Positions 41,101 through 49,631 of a stretch of DNA of 64,000 nucleotides are shown here, in pieces. Numbering within the stretch: the first letter of the stretch is position 1; each line of letters starts with the position of its first letter. The notes beneath the pieces were generated by a model. It saw only the letters and a list, made by a program, of their open reading frames with translations. It made no database searches and was not told the origin of the DNA. This stretch comes from Bacillota bacterium (GTDB lineage: Bacteria; Bacillota; Clostridia; Christensenellales; Pumilibacteraceae), in the NCBI GenBank assembly GCA_009777485.1, contig WRLT01000013.1, positions 1 to 64,000 on the forward strand. The letters run 5' to 3'. A program made the translations under genes and the position numbers.

Positions 41101-43948
41101 AATCTATGATAACTTTTAACTTTGTAAGGCGGCGGTCTTCAGAACCTAATTTGAATGGAAATTTGGCAACTATTCTGTCGCCGATTTTATCGTCTTCTCT
41201 TATCGCAATGGGCAATGCTAAATACTGCCAGCCGATATTCAGCCAATCAAAACTCGCGGAAAATTCTTCTCTTGTTACGACATTTCTATTATCAATAAAT
41301 TCAAGCTCGGCCCTTAACCCGAATTTGCGCCTTTTTTTAAAAATATCCGCTTTTTCGCTTTGGTCGTCGGCTTTGCTGATACTGTATCCGGTTTTGCGTT
41401 CTGACGGTACAAATGCCGAATCTGCTTTTGCCCACGCCGAGAATACAAGATTTGCAACTCCTTCGGGCAAATCGGAAATGTTTATGTCATATACTTTGTG
41501 CGATGCCTGTGTAAAATTGCCGGGCAGCTCGCCTTTTAATTGAATACCGTTTGTTTTTTTAAGAATATTATCGTATAAAATATTATCCGTTATACTAAAA
41601 GTCTGCTCAGCGCCACTGTAATCTATAGATAAAGATTTTGTATTTTCACCATGCTCGGCATATTCGCCTTCGTAAACTGTCGCGGGCTTACCGAGTATAT
41701 CAAATATGTAGGTTTTTTTGTTATTAAAACGGTCTGTGAGCGTGCTTGAAAAATGCGTATTATATTTTATTTCAGTAAGTATTCTCGGCTTGTATTCTTT
41801 TTCTTCCTCTTCGCTGTTAAAGCCGCGCCAACCGTCGTCTGTTATCTCGTATGTCTGCGTAGTTTCTTCAATTTTTGTTACCTTTTGGTTATCATATGAA
41901 AATTTAACACCATAGCCCGAAGGATTTGTTATCGTACTTAACAAGCCGGACTCCCATATGTAATTAAAATCCGAACTTGTTGCATCGGGATACAGTATAG
42001 CCGCTAGTGTACCGTTAGAGAAATAATCGAAACGTATCACTTGTTCGTCTGCGTCTATTATCCTGATAAGATAGCCGTCTTCATATTCAAATTTTGTTTC
42101 TTTGCTGTCCGTATTGGTTATGCTAATGAGTTTGCCGTCTTCGTAATTCATATAGGTCGCGTTTTCGTATGCGTCGGCTATAACCATAAGTACGCCTGCC
42201 TCGTTAAAACCCATAATCAAGCCCTCGTCGCCGGTTATAAAGCGCACAGGTTCTTGTGCTTTTAGAATTGACAACTCAAACTCTCTAAATTCTAGCAAAT
42301 GCCGCGCCTTTTTAATATCATCTTTCGCACGTTTATAAAGCACTTGGTTGCGTACGGTTTGCCTATTTTCCTCGCTATTATCAAATTTTCTCTTCTTATC
42401 GCGAAAATCATCTTGCAAATCCAATAAGTCTTTTTTTGCAGAGTTGAACTTTTCGCTCTCATCCCAATTTATTTGCTCTATTTGGTTAGACATTTCGCGT
42501 ATCGTCTGTTGCAACAAGTCAATTTTCGTATTAAATATTTTTTGAGCGGCGTTCAAATTTGTTTGTGCAGTATTTAATGCATCGGTTGCATTGTTTTGCT
42601 CTTGAAGCTGTATCCTTGTCGCACCTTTTGAAATATCAATATTCTCAATTGCGTTAGCATTCGTTTTTGCTACTGTTGCTACCGCCGAGTTAAATGCGCT
42701 GAGTGCTGTTTCGTAAGCAGATTGTTCTAACTCAAAAGCATTACCCGGATATCTTTTATAAGTGCCGTCGGTGTTTTTTTCCAAAACAAAATCGAATTCC
42801 TCCTTTTGAGCAAACAAACCGCCAACCGCATTGTTTCCGTTATCTCTGCCCATTATTTCCGCAACTAAATTTTGGGATTCAAGGCTTTGACGTTCACATG
42901 CTACGGAATAATCCTCTACTTTTTCCTGCAAATTAACAAGAGCTTTGTACTCTTCGGTTTCAGCTTTTGTGTATTCGTCAAAAGCAAATAAACAGTCGGA
43001 TATTGTGCGCTTCAACTGTTCTATATCTTCTTCGATTTTTGCGCAATCCTCACTTCTTAACTCCAATTTCTCTGCGCCGGAAAAGCCTTTGTAATTCGTT
43101 TGTAAAATAAGCCCGCCGGTCGTTATAAGTTCGGGCTTAACTTCCATGCCCTCATAGGTCAGTTTACCGTCAAAGCCTACGTTTACAGCCTCTTTATCAA
43201 GATAAATCTTTACCTCCCCGCCCATATAATAATATTTTTCGGAAAACTCGTGATAATTCCCATTGCCGTCTACATAGGTATATAAATCTTGTTCGCTTGT
43301 TTTCTCACGCTTAACAAGATATTGATGTACGTTTAATTTCCAACCTTTACCGCAACCGTAATCGCCGTATTTGCCGATTGCTTCTTTAACCTCCGTTGCT
43401 ATATCCGGATAATCAAAATCAGCACCGGCTTTATTCGCCTGCCATGTGTTATATACATGACTTATTCCCGATGCCGCACTGTCGCTATGAACAAAATTTA
43501 ATGCGCCGGTCGCAATATTAATCTTCCCGCTCCCTGCTCTGCCGGCATCAACTTCATAATATTCATTGCTTTCGTGCATGATATGTTCGGGAATATATTC
43601 TACTTTAAGTTCAATATCAGAGTTGAAAGTTATGCCGTCGTCAAATTGTATAACAACCGCATCGTTTGGATTTTTAATGATGTCGTTGAGTTCCTCGGTT
43701 ATGTTTAAAAATACGGTATCACCGCTCGAAGGTAAAATATAATCTATTACTTCAAAATTTTGCTCATTACTTTGAATTTTAACTTCAAATCCACTTCCCG
43801 TAACGGTGGCCGCTTGCAAAATGAGAGTTGCATCAATTATGCGACAATTTTTGTAGATTTTTTTTTCTATCTCGCTAGAAAGCAAATCAATTTTTGTAGA
43901 ATCATCAATTCTAAATTGCGCTGCGTTATTTAACACTACTTTTGCCAT
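38144..43948 (-). CDS. RHS/YD-repeat polymorphic toxin-like protein
   Basis: 1934 residues. N-terminal 120 residues (MAKVVLNNAAQFRIDDSTKI) resemble DNRLRE-type carbohydrate-binding-like domains; no signal peptide is visible. Residues about 310-560 are coiled coil. YD repeats follow (YDKNGNMIKETI, YDGLGRMSSVSL, YQYDNNGNIVAK), then the RHS core end FYYLNSRYYDPAICRFINAD and AYCGDNPIMNVDPNGRG near 1735. After this boundary the last 197 residues are hydrophobic and Gly-rich, with repeats like GAFIGGFVGGVVF, ending QEVPWWWNLEMI. They match no known nuclease or deaminase pattern. It starts a cluster with tail fibres and precedes a membrane protein overlapping its stop. Confidence 0.9.
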   Translation of the reverse strand: MAKVVLNNAAQFRIDDSTKIDLLSSEIEKKIYKNCRIIDATLILQAATVTGSGFEVKIQSNEQNFEVIDYILPSSGDTVFLNITEELNDIIKNPNDAVVIQFDDGITFNSDIELKVEYIPEHIMHESNEYYEVDAGRAGSGKINIATGALNFVHSDSAASGISHVYNTWQANKAGADFDYPDIATEVKEAIGKYGDYGCGKGWKLNVHQYLVKREKTSEQDLYTYVDGNGNYHEFSEKYYYMGGEVKIYLDKEAVNVGFDGKLTYEGMEVKPELITTGGLILQTNYKGFSGAEKLELRSEDCAKIEEDIEQLKRTISDCLFAFDEYTKAETEEYKALVNLQEKVEDYSVACERQSLESQNLVAEIMGRDNGNNAVGGLFAQKEEFDFVLEKNTDGTYKRYPGNAFELEQSAYETALSAFNSAVATVAKTNANAIENIDISKGATRIQLQEQNNATDALNTAQTNLNAAQKIFNTKIDLLQQTIREMSNQIEQINWDESEKFNSAKKDLLDLQDDFRDKKRKFDNSEENRQTVRNQVLYKRAKDDIKKARHLLEFREFELSILKAQEPVRFITGDEGLIMGFNEAGVLMVIADAYENATYMNYEDGKLISITNTDSKETKFEYEDGYLIRIIDADEQVIRFDYFSNGTLAAILYPDATSSDFNYIWESGLLSTITNPSGYGVKFSYDNQKVTKIEETTQTYEITDDGWRGFNSEEEEKEYKPRILTEIKYNTHFSSTLTDRFNNKKTYIFDILGKPATVYEGEYAEHGENTKSLSIDYSGAEQTFSITDNILYDNILKKTNGIQLKGELPGNFTQASHKVYDINISDLPEGVANLVFSAWAKADSAFVPSERKTGYSISKADDQSEKADIFKKRRKFGLRAELEFIDNRNVVTREEFSASFDWLNIGWQYLALPIAIREDDKIGDRIVAKFPFKLGSEDRRLTKLKVIIDYSYNVNGRYDGRVINQETDECEHIGMFFDCATLREGDWTYSKIEPDGKTNYTEESATGNTTFYDYDKNGNMIKETIKDKQYRNYINTYEYNKQNALIRSTDYCGLCKETIYDDKGRTVKTITYNIADPTSKFYDESVIDEKGKVTADIDITGKFNSAEYEFDHTGAVKAVKDALGNKTAFGYHNDNLVSISGDCNGEENKNTFKHTLGFTTKVSSDGTDYTYTYDGWGRQKTVSVAGEKYASIEYLDDYTTETTLASGEKFKERSDAKDAELSEYTLGSKVYKGKAERTYYTSANGNETLHTLALSDEEFGSLTFSLDKGGEIEYTTAYEYDKNGRLIGSVEDSSGFLQGIEYVGIVERDIEYNDNGGIKYNKYEVNGVTQSYSYEHENAVNDRQVTITLPSGTKQEFEYDGLGRMSSVSLSAGSQSKYTKDIYYAKFGDHATNYVSSVWYGVDGKRDENTRYTYDKKGNIVSVKENGKDTVRYAYDSLDRLIREDNKTLKKTEIYQYDNNGNIVAKATYPYTLSDNPTGVTPIEYKYPQSGWCDQLLSYNGEKIEYDTLGNPTHYRSAIKNMTWSRGGNLAEYGGITYTYNAVGVRTSKTVGNITTIYYLDGARILAEERRDSKKSSNNLIETLYYHYGADGVTGFEHRKANETKGTIYVYRKSAQGDITHIYTEGAEVVRYAYDAWGNHEIRVKADADNKPLAQYAHLATLNPLRYRGYYFDGTIEGEAEDSGFYYLNSRYYDPAICRFINADDISELDPEEINGLNLYAYCGDNPIMNVDPNGRGFISFLLGLLICGLVFAVVNVGVQLVGDIINFAMTGTWSSGWEEYLGAFIGGFVGGVVFAMSGGNFAFAFGAMGFTQSFTTNLLTNATGKTDYSGWAIFGQAVAMGALGFAVGKFAKVIKIPGITAGKNSFLSVFKGGITKLLNGTAGKIALKVIGKGIVGLAAYRMKSALMGGALKTVAVDWILKQEVPWWWNLEMI

Positions 43949-44111
43949 AATTTCTGTTTCTCCTATCTGGTTTGTTATCGTGCCCTATCGCGTTAAGGGT
44001 CTTATTTACATGGTCTTTGTTTATTTGTGTACTCCTATAATAGTGCACTTTTCGCGCTCTGTGTAGAAACGCCGCAAAGTCGGCGGATTAATAATCTCAA
44101 CAACAAAATTA

Positions 44112-44151
44112 CCCGTCGGAATCTAATTTGAAACCGACGGGATTTTTTATT
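44112..44151 (+). terminator. Hairpin terminator between the polC-like gene and the RHS islet
   Basis: CCCGTCGG ... CCGACGGG followed by ATTTTTTATT on the plus strand. On the minus strand the run is only AATTTTG, so its use for the ispG cluster is less certain. The rest of 43949-44254 shows no gene; AGGAGAAAC just before 43948 is the RHS ribosome site. Confidence 0.6.
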
Positions 44152-44254
44152 CCCCATTTATAATACACTAATAATTCAATTTACGACAATTCAATTTAAA
44201 TGTGCCGAAAAGTTTTTTTGTAGGCGGCTGTTATGGGAGGGCATGGAGATGTTT

Positions 44255-45793
44255 TTATATATTTTCTTGGCGCGCGGCGATTTTGATTAGGAGTTTTGCA
44301 GTGGCGGAGGCGTCGGCAAGGGCGCGGTGCGCGTTGTTTAGCGGGATATGCAGTGCCTCGCAGAGTGCGCCTAGTCTAAAGCTTGCAAATTGGGTAAAGG
44401 TGCTGCGCGCTAATTGCAGGGTGTCTAGCTTTTCGTTATCGAAGTAAATGCCCATCGGGCTGCCTGCCGCTGAAACAAACGCGAGGTCGAACGGTAAATT
44501 GTGCGCCGCCAAAGCCGCGTTTTGTACAAATTTATAAAAATCGGGCAGTACATCTTGTATGGAGGGCTTGTCCGCTACCATTTTATCGGTAATGCCGTGA
44601 ATAGCCGCAGCTTGATCCGGGATAGGAATGCCCGGATTGATTAAGGTAGAAAAGCTTTCGGTTAAAATTCCATTTTCCATTTTAACCGCCGCAAGCTCTA
44701 CAATTTTATCGGTGCTTTGCGATATGCCTGTGGTTTCTACATCGAACACAACCACCGTTTTATGGTGTAAAGCGGACGGGATGCGCTGGGTTTTTGCGCC
44801 CTCAAAAATAGAGGCTTGCTGCGTTTCGATATACGGCTGAGGGGCTACTACCCTGTACTGCGCGTCTACTTTACGCTTGTAGCGGTTTAGCGTAAAGTTT
44901 TCGGGCAGTGTGCAGTACGATATATCGCGTATAAAATACACTAAGCCGCCCGTGTTGCGCTTATCGGGCTCTAAGGCACCGCGCACAACGATTTCACTGC
45001 CCTTTTCTAGCGTAGAGATTTTTTCGGCGGCGGCGGCTCTGGGGAAAAATAAACATTCTAAGCGGCCTGTAAAATCTTCTAGGGTCATGCGGTAGTACTT
45101 TTTTTCTTCCTCTCCGCGCCGTGAGGTTAAGGGGGTTATGTCGGCAAGCTTACCGCACACCGTAAGAGCGGGATTTGGATGCAGTGCATCCGATATGTAC
45201 AAGGCGGGCTCTTTTACCGCCGTGCCGATAAACGAGCGCACGTCTTTGGGTACAATAAAGCGTCCGCCCGACATTTCTAACTCTAAGCCTGTTTCGGGGC
45301 GGTCTTGCTCTTGCTGGTTGGTTTGCGAGGGTTCTTTTTGCTTGAAAGAAAATGCAGGCGGCGCGCAATAGCTTTGCTTTAAATAATCGGCGGTTTCAGC
45401 AGCTAAGCCGCGTTGGATGCAATACTCGTACAGTACGGGCTCTAAAAACACCTCTATACTTCGGGCTTGCGCGTCTATTACAATGTCGTTGTTTGTTACG
45501 CCTGCGGTAACGCACGGAAATGCTTTAAAAAATTCTAGCAGCCCTTTTTGACAAAACTCTGCGTCGAAATGGCTTTTAAGCAGCTTAACCTCGACTGCCG
45601 CGTTAGAATTGAGAACTTTTTTTGCCGCTTGTTCGATTGCGGTGCGCTCTGAGATGGAAATGTCAACGGATTCGGGATACAATAAAACCAGTTCGATTTG
45701 CTTTTTGCGCAGCGAAACATTAACCGCGTTTAAAATTAGATACGGGTATAGGTTTTGGGTTTCGTCATGAAATTTTTCTATAAATTTTTTCAT
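44255..45793 (-). CDS. PolC-derived protein: N-terminal, OB and 3'-5' exonuclease domains only
   Basis: 512 residues. Residues 1-160 match the PolC N-terminal region (KKFIEKFHDETQNLYPYLI), about 205-310 an OB fold (VCGKLADITPLTSRRGEEEK), and 345-510 a DEDDh exonuclease with FDVETTG, HNLPFDLAF and HRALADASATA, all catalytic residues visible. The PHP and polymerase domains of full PolC (about 1430 residues) are missing. The protein ends cleanly after the exonuclease with a normal stop. It follows ispG with a 4-base overlap, exactly where polC lies in Firmicutes. A proofreading subunit or a separate exonuclease is possible. Confidence 0.8.
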   Translation of the reverse strand: MKKFIEKFHDETQNLYPYLILNAVNVSLRKKQIELVLLYPESVDISISERTAIEQAAKKVLNSNAAVEVKLLKSHFDAEFCQKGLLEFFKAFPCVTAGVTNNDIVIDAQARSIEVFLEPVLYEYCIQRGLAAETADYLKQSYCAPPAFSFKQKEPSQTNQQEQDRPETGLELEMSGGRFIVPKDVRSFIGTAVKEPALYISDALHPNPALTVCGKLADITPLTSRRGEEEKKYYRMTLEDFTGRLECLFFPRAAAAEKISTLEKGSEIVVRGALEPDKRNTGGLVYFIRDISYCTLPENFTLNRYKRKVDAQYRVVAPQPYIETQQASIFEGAKTQRIPSALHHKTVVVFDVETTGISQSTDKIVELAAVKMENGILTESFSTLINPGIPIPDQAAAIHGITDKMVADKPSIQDVLPDFYKFVQNAALAAHNLPFDLAFVSAAGSPMGIYFDNEKLDTLQLARSTFTQFASFRLGALCEALHIPLNNAHRALADASATAKLLIKIAARQENI

Positions 45794-46830
45794 TGGCTGA
45801 TTTCGTCGATTAGTTTTTTTAATTCTTGTATAATTTGGTCGTTACGAACGGTTTTACAAACTTGTCCTTTTTTAAAAAGCACCGACTGACTAGGGCCTGC
45901 CGCAACGCCTGCGTCTGCGTGCTTTGCCTCGCCCGGCCCGTTTACTACGCAGCCCATAACCGCAATTTTAAGCGGAGCGGAAATAGCAGCAACGTGCGCC
46001 TCTACCGCGCAGGCGATTTGCTCTAAGTTTACCTTGCAGCGCGAACACGTGGGGCAAGAAATAATTTCGCAGCCTGTGTTAAGCCTTCCCGCCGCTTTTA
46101 AAATCAATTTTGCGGCATCGATTTCTTCTAGCGGATTGCCGGTAAGTGAAACGCGCACCGTATCGCCTATGCCGTCGGCTAGCAGCGCACCGATTCCGAT
46201 TGCCGATTTAACCAGTCCGTATGTCTTTAAGCCGCTTTCGGTTACACCTAAATGCAGCGGATACGCCGTTTTTTGATTTAATATGCGGTTGGCTTTAAGC
46301 ATAACCGATACATCGCTGGATTTAACCGACAACACGATATCGTTAAAGCCGTGCTTTTCTAAAATATGTACATGCGCAAGCGCACTTTCTGCCAACGCCT
46401 CGCCTGTTTTACCTAAGCGTGTTTCTACCGATTTTTCTAACGAACCCGCGTTTACGCCGATGCGGATAGGAATGCGGTTGGCTTTGCACGCGGCGACAAC
46501 CTCTGCCACTTTTTTTTCGCTTCCGATATTGCCAGGATTAAAGCGGATTTTATTAAAGCCCGCATCCGCTGCTAAAACTGCTAGGCGGTAATCAAACTGA
46601 ATGTCGGCAACCAGCGGCACGGGCGCGGCTTTTAAAAGCTGTGCGCACGCCGAAATTTCGTCTGCACTTGACACGGCAATGCGCACGATATCGCAGCCCG
46701 CCGCCGCCAACGCCTCTACCTGCGCCTTAGTTGCGGCGGCATTAAGCGTATCGGTGTTGGTCATGGATTGAACGGTAATGCGGCTGCCGCCGCCGATAAT
46801 TAACTTTCCTATGCGAATTTCTTTTGTCAT
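45790..46830 (-). CDS. ispG: (E)-4-hydroxy-3-methylbut-2-enyl-diphosphate synthase
   Basis: [4Fe-4S] enzyme of the MEP pathway. 346 residues with Cys ligands in SCPTCSRCKVN and VMGCVVNGPGEA, and TIM-barrel blocks TVQSMTNTDT and RIAVSSADEI. Overlaps rseP and the PolC-like gene by 4 bases on each side, in the conserved rseP-ispG-polC order. Confidence 0.95.
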   Translation of the reverse strand: MTKEIRIGKLIIGGGSRITVQSMTNTDTLNAAATKAQVEALAAAGCDIVRIAVSSADEISACAQLLKAAPVPLVADIQFDYRLAVLAADAGFNKIRFNPGNIGSEKKVAEVVAACKANRIPIRIGVNAGSLEKSVETRLGKTGEALAESALAHVHILEKHGFNDIVLSVKSSDVSVMLKANRILNQKTAYPLHLGVTESGLKTYGLVKSAIGIGALLADGIGDTVRVSLTGNPLEEIDAAKLILKAAGRLNTGCEIISCPTCSRCKVNLEQIACAVEAHVAAISAPLKIAVMGCVVNGPGEAKHADAGVAAGPSQSVLFKKGQVCKTVRNDQIIQELKKLIDEISQ

Positions 46831-48449
46831 AGCCGCAAATACCCTGTTCCTCCGCCGCCCCCTCTAAATACAAACCCTAGGACGTCTACAATTAAAACAA
46901 ACGCTAACAGCGCGATGATGCCTACTAAATGAATAATGTTTTCGATTTTTCGTTTTATGGGCTTTTTGCGTATCCATTCTATGGAGGTGAAAATTACCTT
47001 AGACCCGTCTAACGCAGGAAACGGCAAGAGATTAAATATCGCTAAATTCGCGGCTAATAGCGGCAGCAGTATGAGAATGTTGCGCCAGTCCATTTGGCTT
47101 AGCTGTGCCATTTGTGCAACTGTCCCGACAGGGCCTGACATATCGGTAACGGGAACGCGCCCTGTAATCATGCGCCCGAACGAACCTAAAATCAGCCACG
47201 CCATTTTGCCCGAAAACGGGACGGCCTGTAACAATGCGGTGCCGAATTTAACGCGCTGAATTTCTTGGCCGTGCGAAAAGCCGAACCCTGCATAGGTGGG
47301 CATAATCAGTTGTTTTTCTACGGGAAACACATGCGTTTGCCCGTTTCGTTCAACGCTAAACTCTACCGTATCGCCTAATTTTGTTTCTGCGTACAGGTCG
47401 GCAGGCGCGGCGTTTTTGGTAACCGCTTTTCCGTCTACCGCCGTTATAATATCGCCCGGCAATAGCGGGCTGTGCGCTAATCCGTATAAATCCTTTTCGC
47501 TGAATGTAACGGTAGCCGTGCCGCGCCTATCGGTAGAATAGCTAAACCCAAAGCCCTCTACAACGGTAAAAATGATTTGTTTAGCAATAGGTACGGTAAT
47601 TTCGGATTCGCCGCGCGTAACGGTAAGCGTAACCTCTTCGCCCGATTTTATTTCGAACATTTGTTCGGCAAGCGGCTTTTTGCTTGCGTCTTGTCCGTTT
47701 ACCTTAGTGATAAGATCGTTGCGCAAGAGATTGTTGTACGGTGTTCCGTCGGGGGCAAGCGACACCCCTTGCACCTTTAACGTTTTATTTTTCTCTTCGC
47801 TAAACGTAAAGCCGTAGCCCGCGTAGCTGTTGCGGATACGCATGCGCTCGGCCTCGATTTGGCGCGTTTGCCCGTTGTTTACCAGTGTAAAGGTTGCCGT
47901 TTCGCCCTCTTGCGGACTTGCGCGGTCTAAAATTTCGGGCATACTGCGCATTGCGTTGATACGGCGGCCGTTAATTTCGATAATAACATCGCCCTCGCGA
48001 AAATCGTTGTAGGTTTGATAAATGCCTGTTTCGGGATTGTATGCGGTTGCGTCTGCGGCGGCGTAGGTTACCACAGGCGCGGCGTAGCCTACCGAAACTA
48101 AATAGATAAACGAAAACAAAATCGCGCTGATAAAGTTGAAAAGCGCGCCCGAAAGCAGCACCACAATGCGCTTATACGGCTTTTCTTTATTAAAGGCGCG
48201 CTCGTTGGGTACGCCTTTATCGTTTGCGTCGTCCTCAAAGGCGCAGTAGCCGCCTAGCGGAAAGGCGCGGAAGGTAAACTTTTCGCCGTTTTTTAAGGTT
48301 TTTTGAAACAGCTTAGGGCCGAATCCGATAGAAAATTCGTTTACCTTAAACTTAAAAATCTTTGCGGCGGTATAATGCCCTAGCTCGTGAATGAGTATCA
48401 TTACAAGCAGGATAACAATCGCTAATACAATGTAGAGAAAAAATTGCAA
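46827..48449 (-). CDS. rseP: Site-2 protease RseP/RasP with three PDZ-like repeats
   Basis: Intramembrane zinc metalloprotease that cuts anti-sigma factors and signal peptides. HELGH at residues 21-25 and the second metal-ligand region NLLPFPALDGSKV are present. 540 residues is longer than the usual 340-450: three PDZ-like repeats, each ending YAGYGFTFS, GFGFSYS or YAGFGFSHG, span about residues 130-430. The start is a TTG because the first helix begins there; the site is weak. Between dxr and ispG. Confidence 0.92.
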   Translation of the reverse strand: MQFFLYIVLAIVILLVMILIHELGHYTAAKIFKFKVNEFSIGFGPKLFQKTLKNGEKFTFRAFPLGGYCAFEDDANDKGVPNERAFNKEKPYKRIVVLLSGALFNFISAILFSFIYLVSVGYAAPVVTYAAADATAYNPETGIYQTYNDFREGDVIIEINGRRINAMRSMPEILDRASPQEGETATFTLVNNGQTRQIEAERMRIRNSYAGYGFTFSEEKNKTLKVQGVSLAPDGTPYNNLLRNDLITKVNGQDASKKPLAEQMFEIKSGEEVTLTVTRGESEITVPIAKQIIFTVVEGFGFSYSTDRRGTATVTFSEKDLYGLAHSPLLPGDIITAVDGKAVTKNAAPADLYAETKLGDTVEFSVERNGQTHVFPVEKQLIMPTYAGFGFSHGQEIQRVKFGTALLQAVPFSGKMAWLILGSFGRMITGRVPVTDMSGPVGTVAQMAQLSQMDWRNILILLPLLAANLAIFNLLPFPALDGSKVIFTSIEWIRKKPIKRKIENIIHLVGIIALLAFVLIVDVLGFVFRGGGGGTGYLRL

Positions 48450-48461
48450 TTTTTTTTACGC

Positions 48462-49631
48462 TTACTCCGTTTTTATATAGTGTTTATAGTCGCTTATAAC
48501 CGTATCGTACCACATTTTGTGCGCCGCGATAACGCTGTTTTTGTCGGTTAAAACGGGATAATCCGCTTTTTCCATAACGCGCCGCACCATATCAAATATA
48601 TGTATAAAGCCTATGCGATTATTCAAAAACAGCGAAACTGCCGCCTCGTTAGCCGCGTTAAGCACCAGCGGCGCGCCCTCGTGCGCGGATAACGCCTGCT
48701 TTGCCAGTTTAGGAAAAAAGAAAGTTTTTTCGTCGGGAGGCAAAAAAGTAAGGGGCTTTGTAAAGGTGTATGCGGGCAAGCCCGTTTCTAACCGTTCGGG
48801 ATACGTTAGCGCAAGCTGTATGGGATATTCCATGCTAGGGTACGATAGCTGCGCCGTTAATGTGCCGTCGGTAAACTCTACCATAGAATGAATAATGCTT
48901 TCGGGATGCACCACATAATCAATGTTGTGCGTATCAAACAGCCAGCGCGCCTCTATAATTTCTAACGCCTTATTCATCATGGTAGAACTGTCTACGGTGA
49001 TTTTTTTGCCCATGCTCCACGACGGGTGGCGCGTTGCCTGTTCGGGCGTAACCAAAGAAAGCTCTTGGGGGTTTTTTCCGTAAAACGCGCCGCCCGATGC
49101 GGTTAGGATTATGCGGCGCAGATTTTTATTGGTGTTTGCCCCGCCCTGCAAGCATTGAAAAACGGCGGAATGCTCGCTGTCTACGGGTAGGATTTGCGCG
49201 GCGGTTTTTTGCGCCAGTTCCATGATAATTTTTCCGCCTGCAACCAGCGTTTCTTTATTGGCAAGCGCAACGGTTTTGCCGCGTGATACCGCCTCGTAAA
49301 CGCCCGAAAATCCGTCCATGCCGACAACTGCGGCGACTACCGTGTCGGCTTTATCGTAGGAGGCCGCCTCGCTAAGCGCGTTTATACCGCCGATAACGCG
49401 CGCTGCGGGAAACAAACGCTTAAACTCACGCTGTGCTTTTTCACACGAAAGCGCGACTAAATCGGGCTTGAATTCGCGGTATTGTTGGCTAAGCAGCGCA
49501 ACGTTGCTGTGCGCCGCTAATACCGAAACCTTAAACCGCTGCGGGTGTCTGCGCACTACGCTTAACGCTTGCGTTCCGATAGAACCCGTACTGCCCAAGA
49601 TACATAAATTTTTTATTTTTGTTACAGGCAT
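48462..49631 (-). CDS. dxr: 1-deoxy-D-xylulose 5-phosphate reductoisomerase
   Basis: Second MEP step. 389 residues from ATG 49631 (MPVTKIKNLCILGSTGSIG). Landmarks: NADPH loop GSTGSIGTQAL, PVDSEHSAVFQ with metal ligands, and HPSWSMGKKITVDSSTMMNK. The frame extends to 49667 without support. Overlaps the cdsA stop by 10 bases. Confidence 0.95.
   Translation of the reverse strand: MPVTKIKNLCILGSTGSIGTQALSVVRRHPQRFKVSVLAAHSNVALLSQQYREFKPDLVALSCEKAQREFKRLFPAARVIGGINALSEAASYDKADTVVAAVVGMDGFSGVYEAVSRGKTVALANKETLVAGGKIIMELAQKTAAQILPVDSEHSAVFQCLQGGANTNKNLRRIILTASGGAFYGKNPQELSLVTPEQATRHPSWSMGKKITVDSSTMMNKALEIIEARWLFDTHNIDYVVHPESIIHSMVEFTDGTLTAQLSYPSMEYPIQLALTYPERLETGLPAYTFTKPLTFLPPDEKTFFFPKLAKQALSAHEGAPLVLNAANEAAVSLFLNNRIGFIHIFDMVRRVMEKADYPVLTDKNSVIAAHKMWYDTVISDYKHYIKTE

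Larger units (their letters stand above)
33503..43948 (-). mobile_element. Prophage-derived tail-fibre/RHS islet
   Basis: Seven genes in one direction, from RHS protein to holin-like protein, between the PolC-position gene and rimP, which adjoin in many Firmicutes. The contents are RHS, candidate immunity protein, a small unknown, three fibre-like proteins and a holin-like protein. No integrase, terminase, capsid, sheath, tube or lysin is present, so this is a remnant or a specialised cassette rather than a phage. No attachment-site repeat was recognised at the ends. Confidence 0.7.

Noticed and set aside
40412..41119. Plus-strand frame of 235 codons inside the RHS gene
   Set aside because: Antisense to a long, well-supported repeat protein; no promoter, ribosome site or recognisable motif.
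33503..43948. Complete prophage
   Set aside because: No integrase, terminase, capsid, portal, sheath, tube or lysin genes are present.
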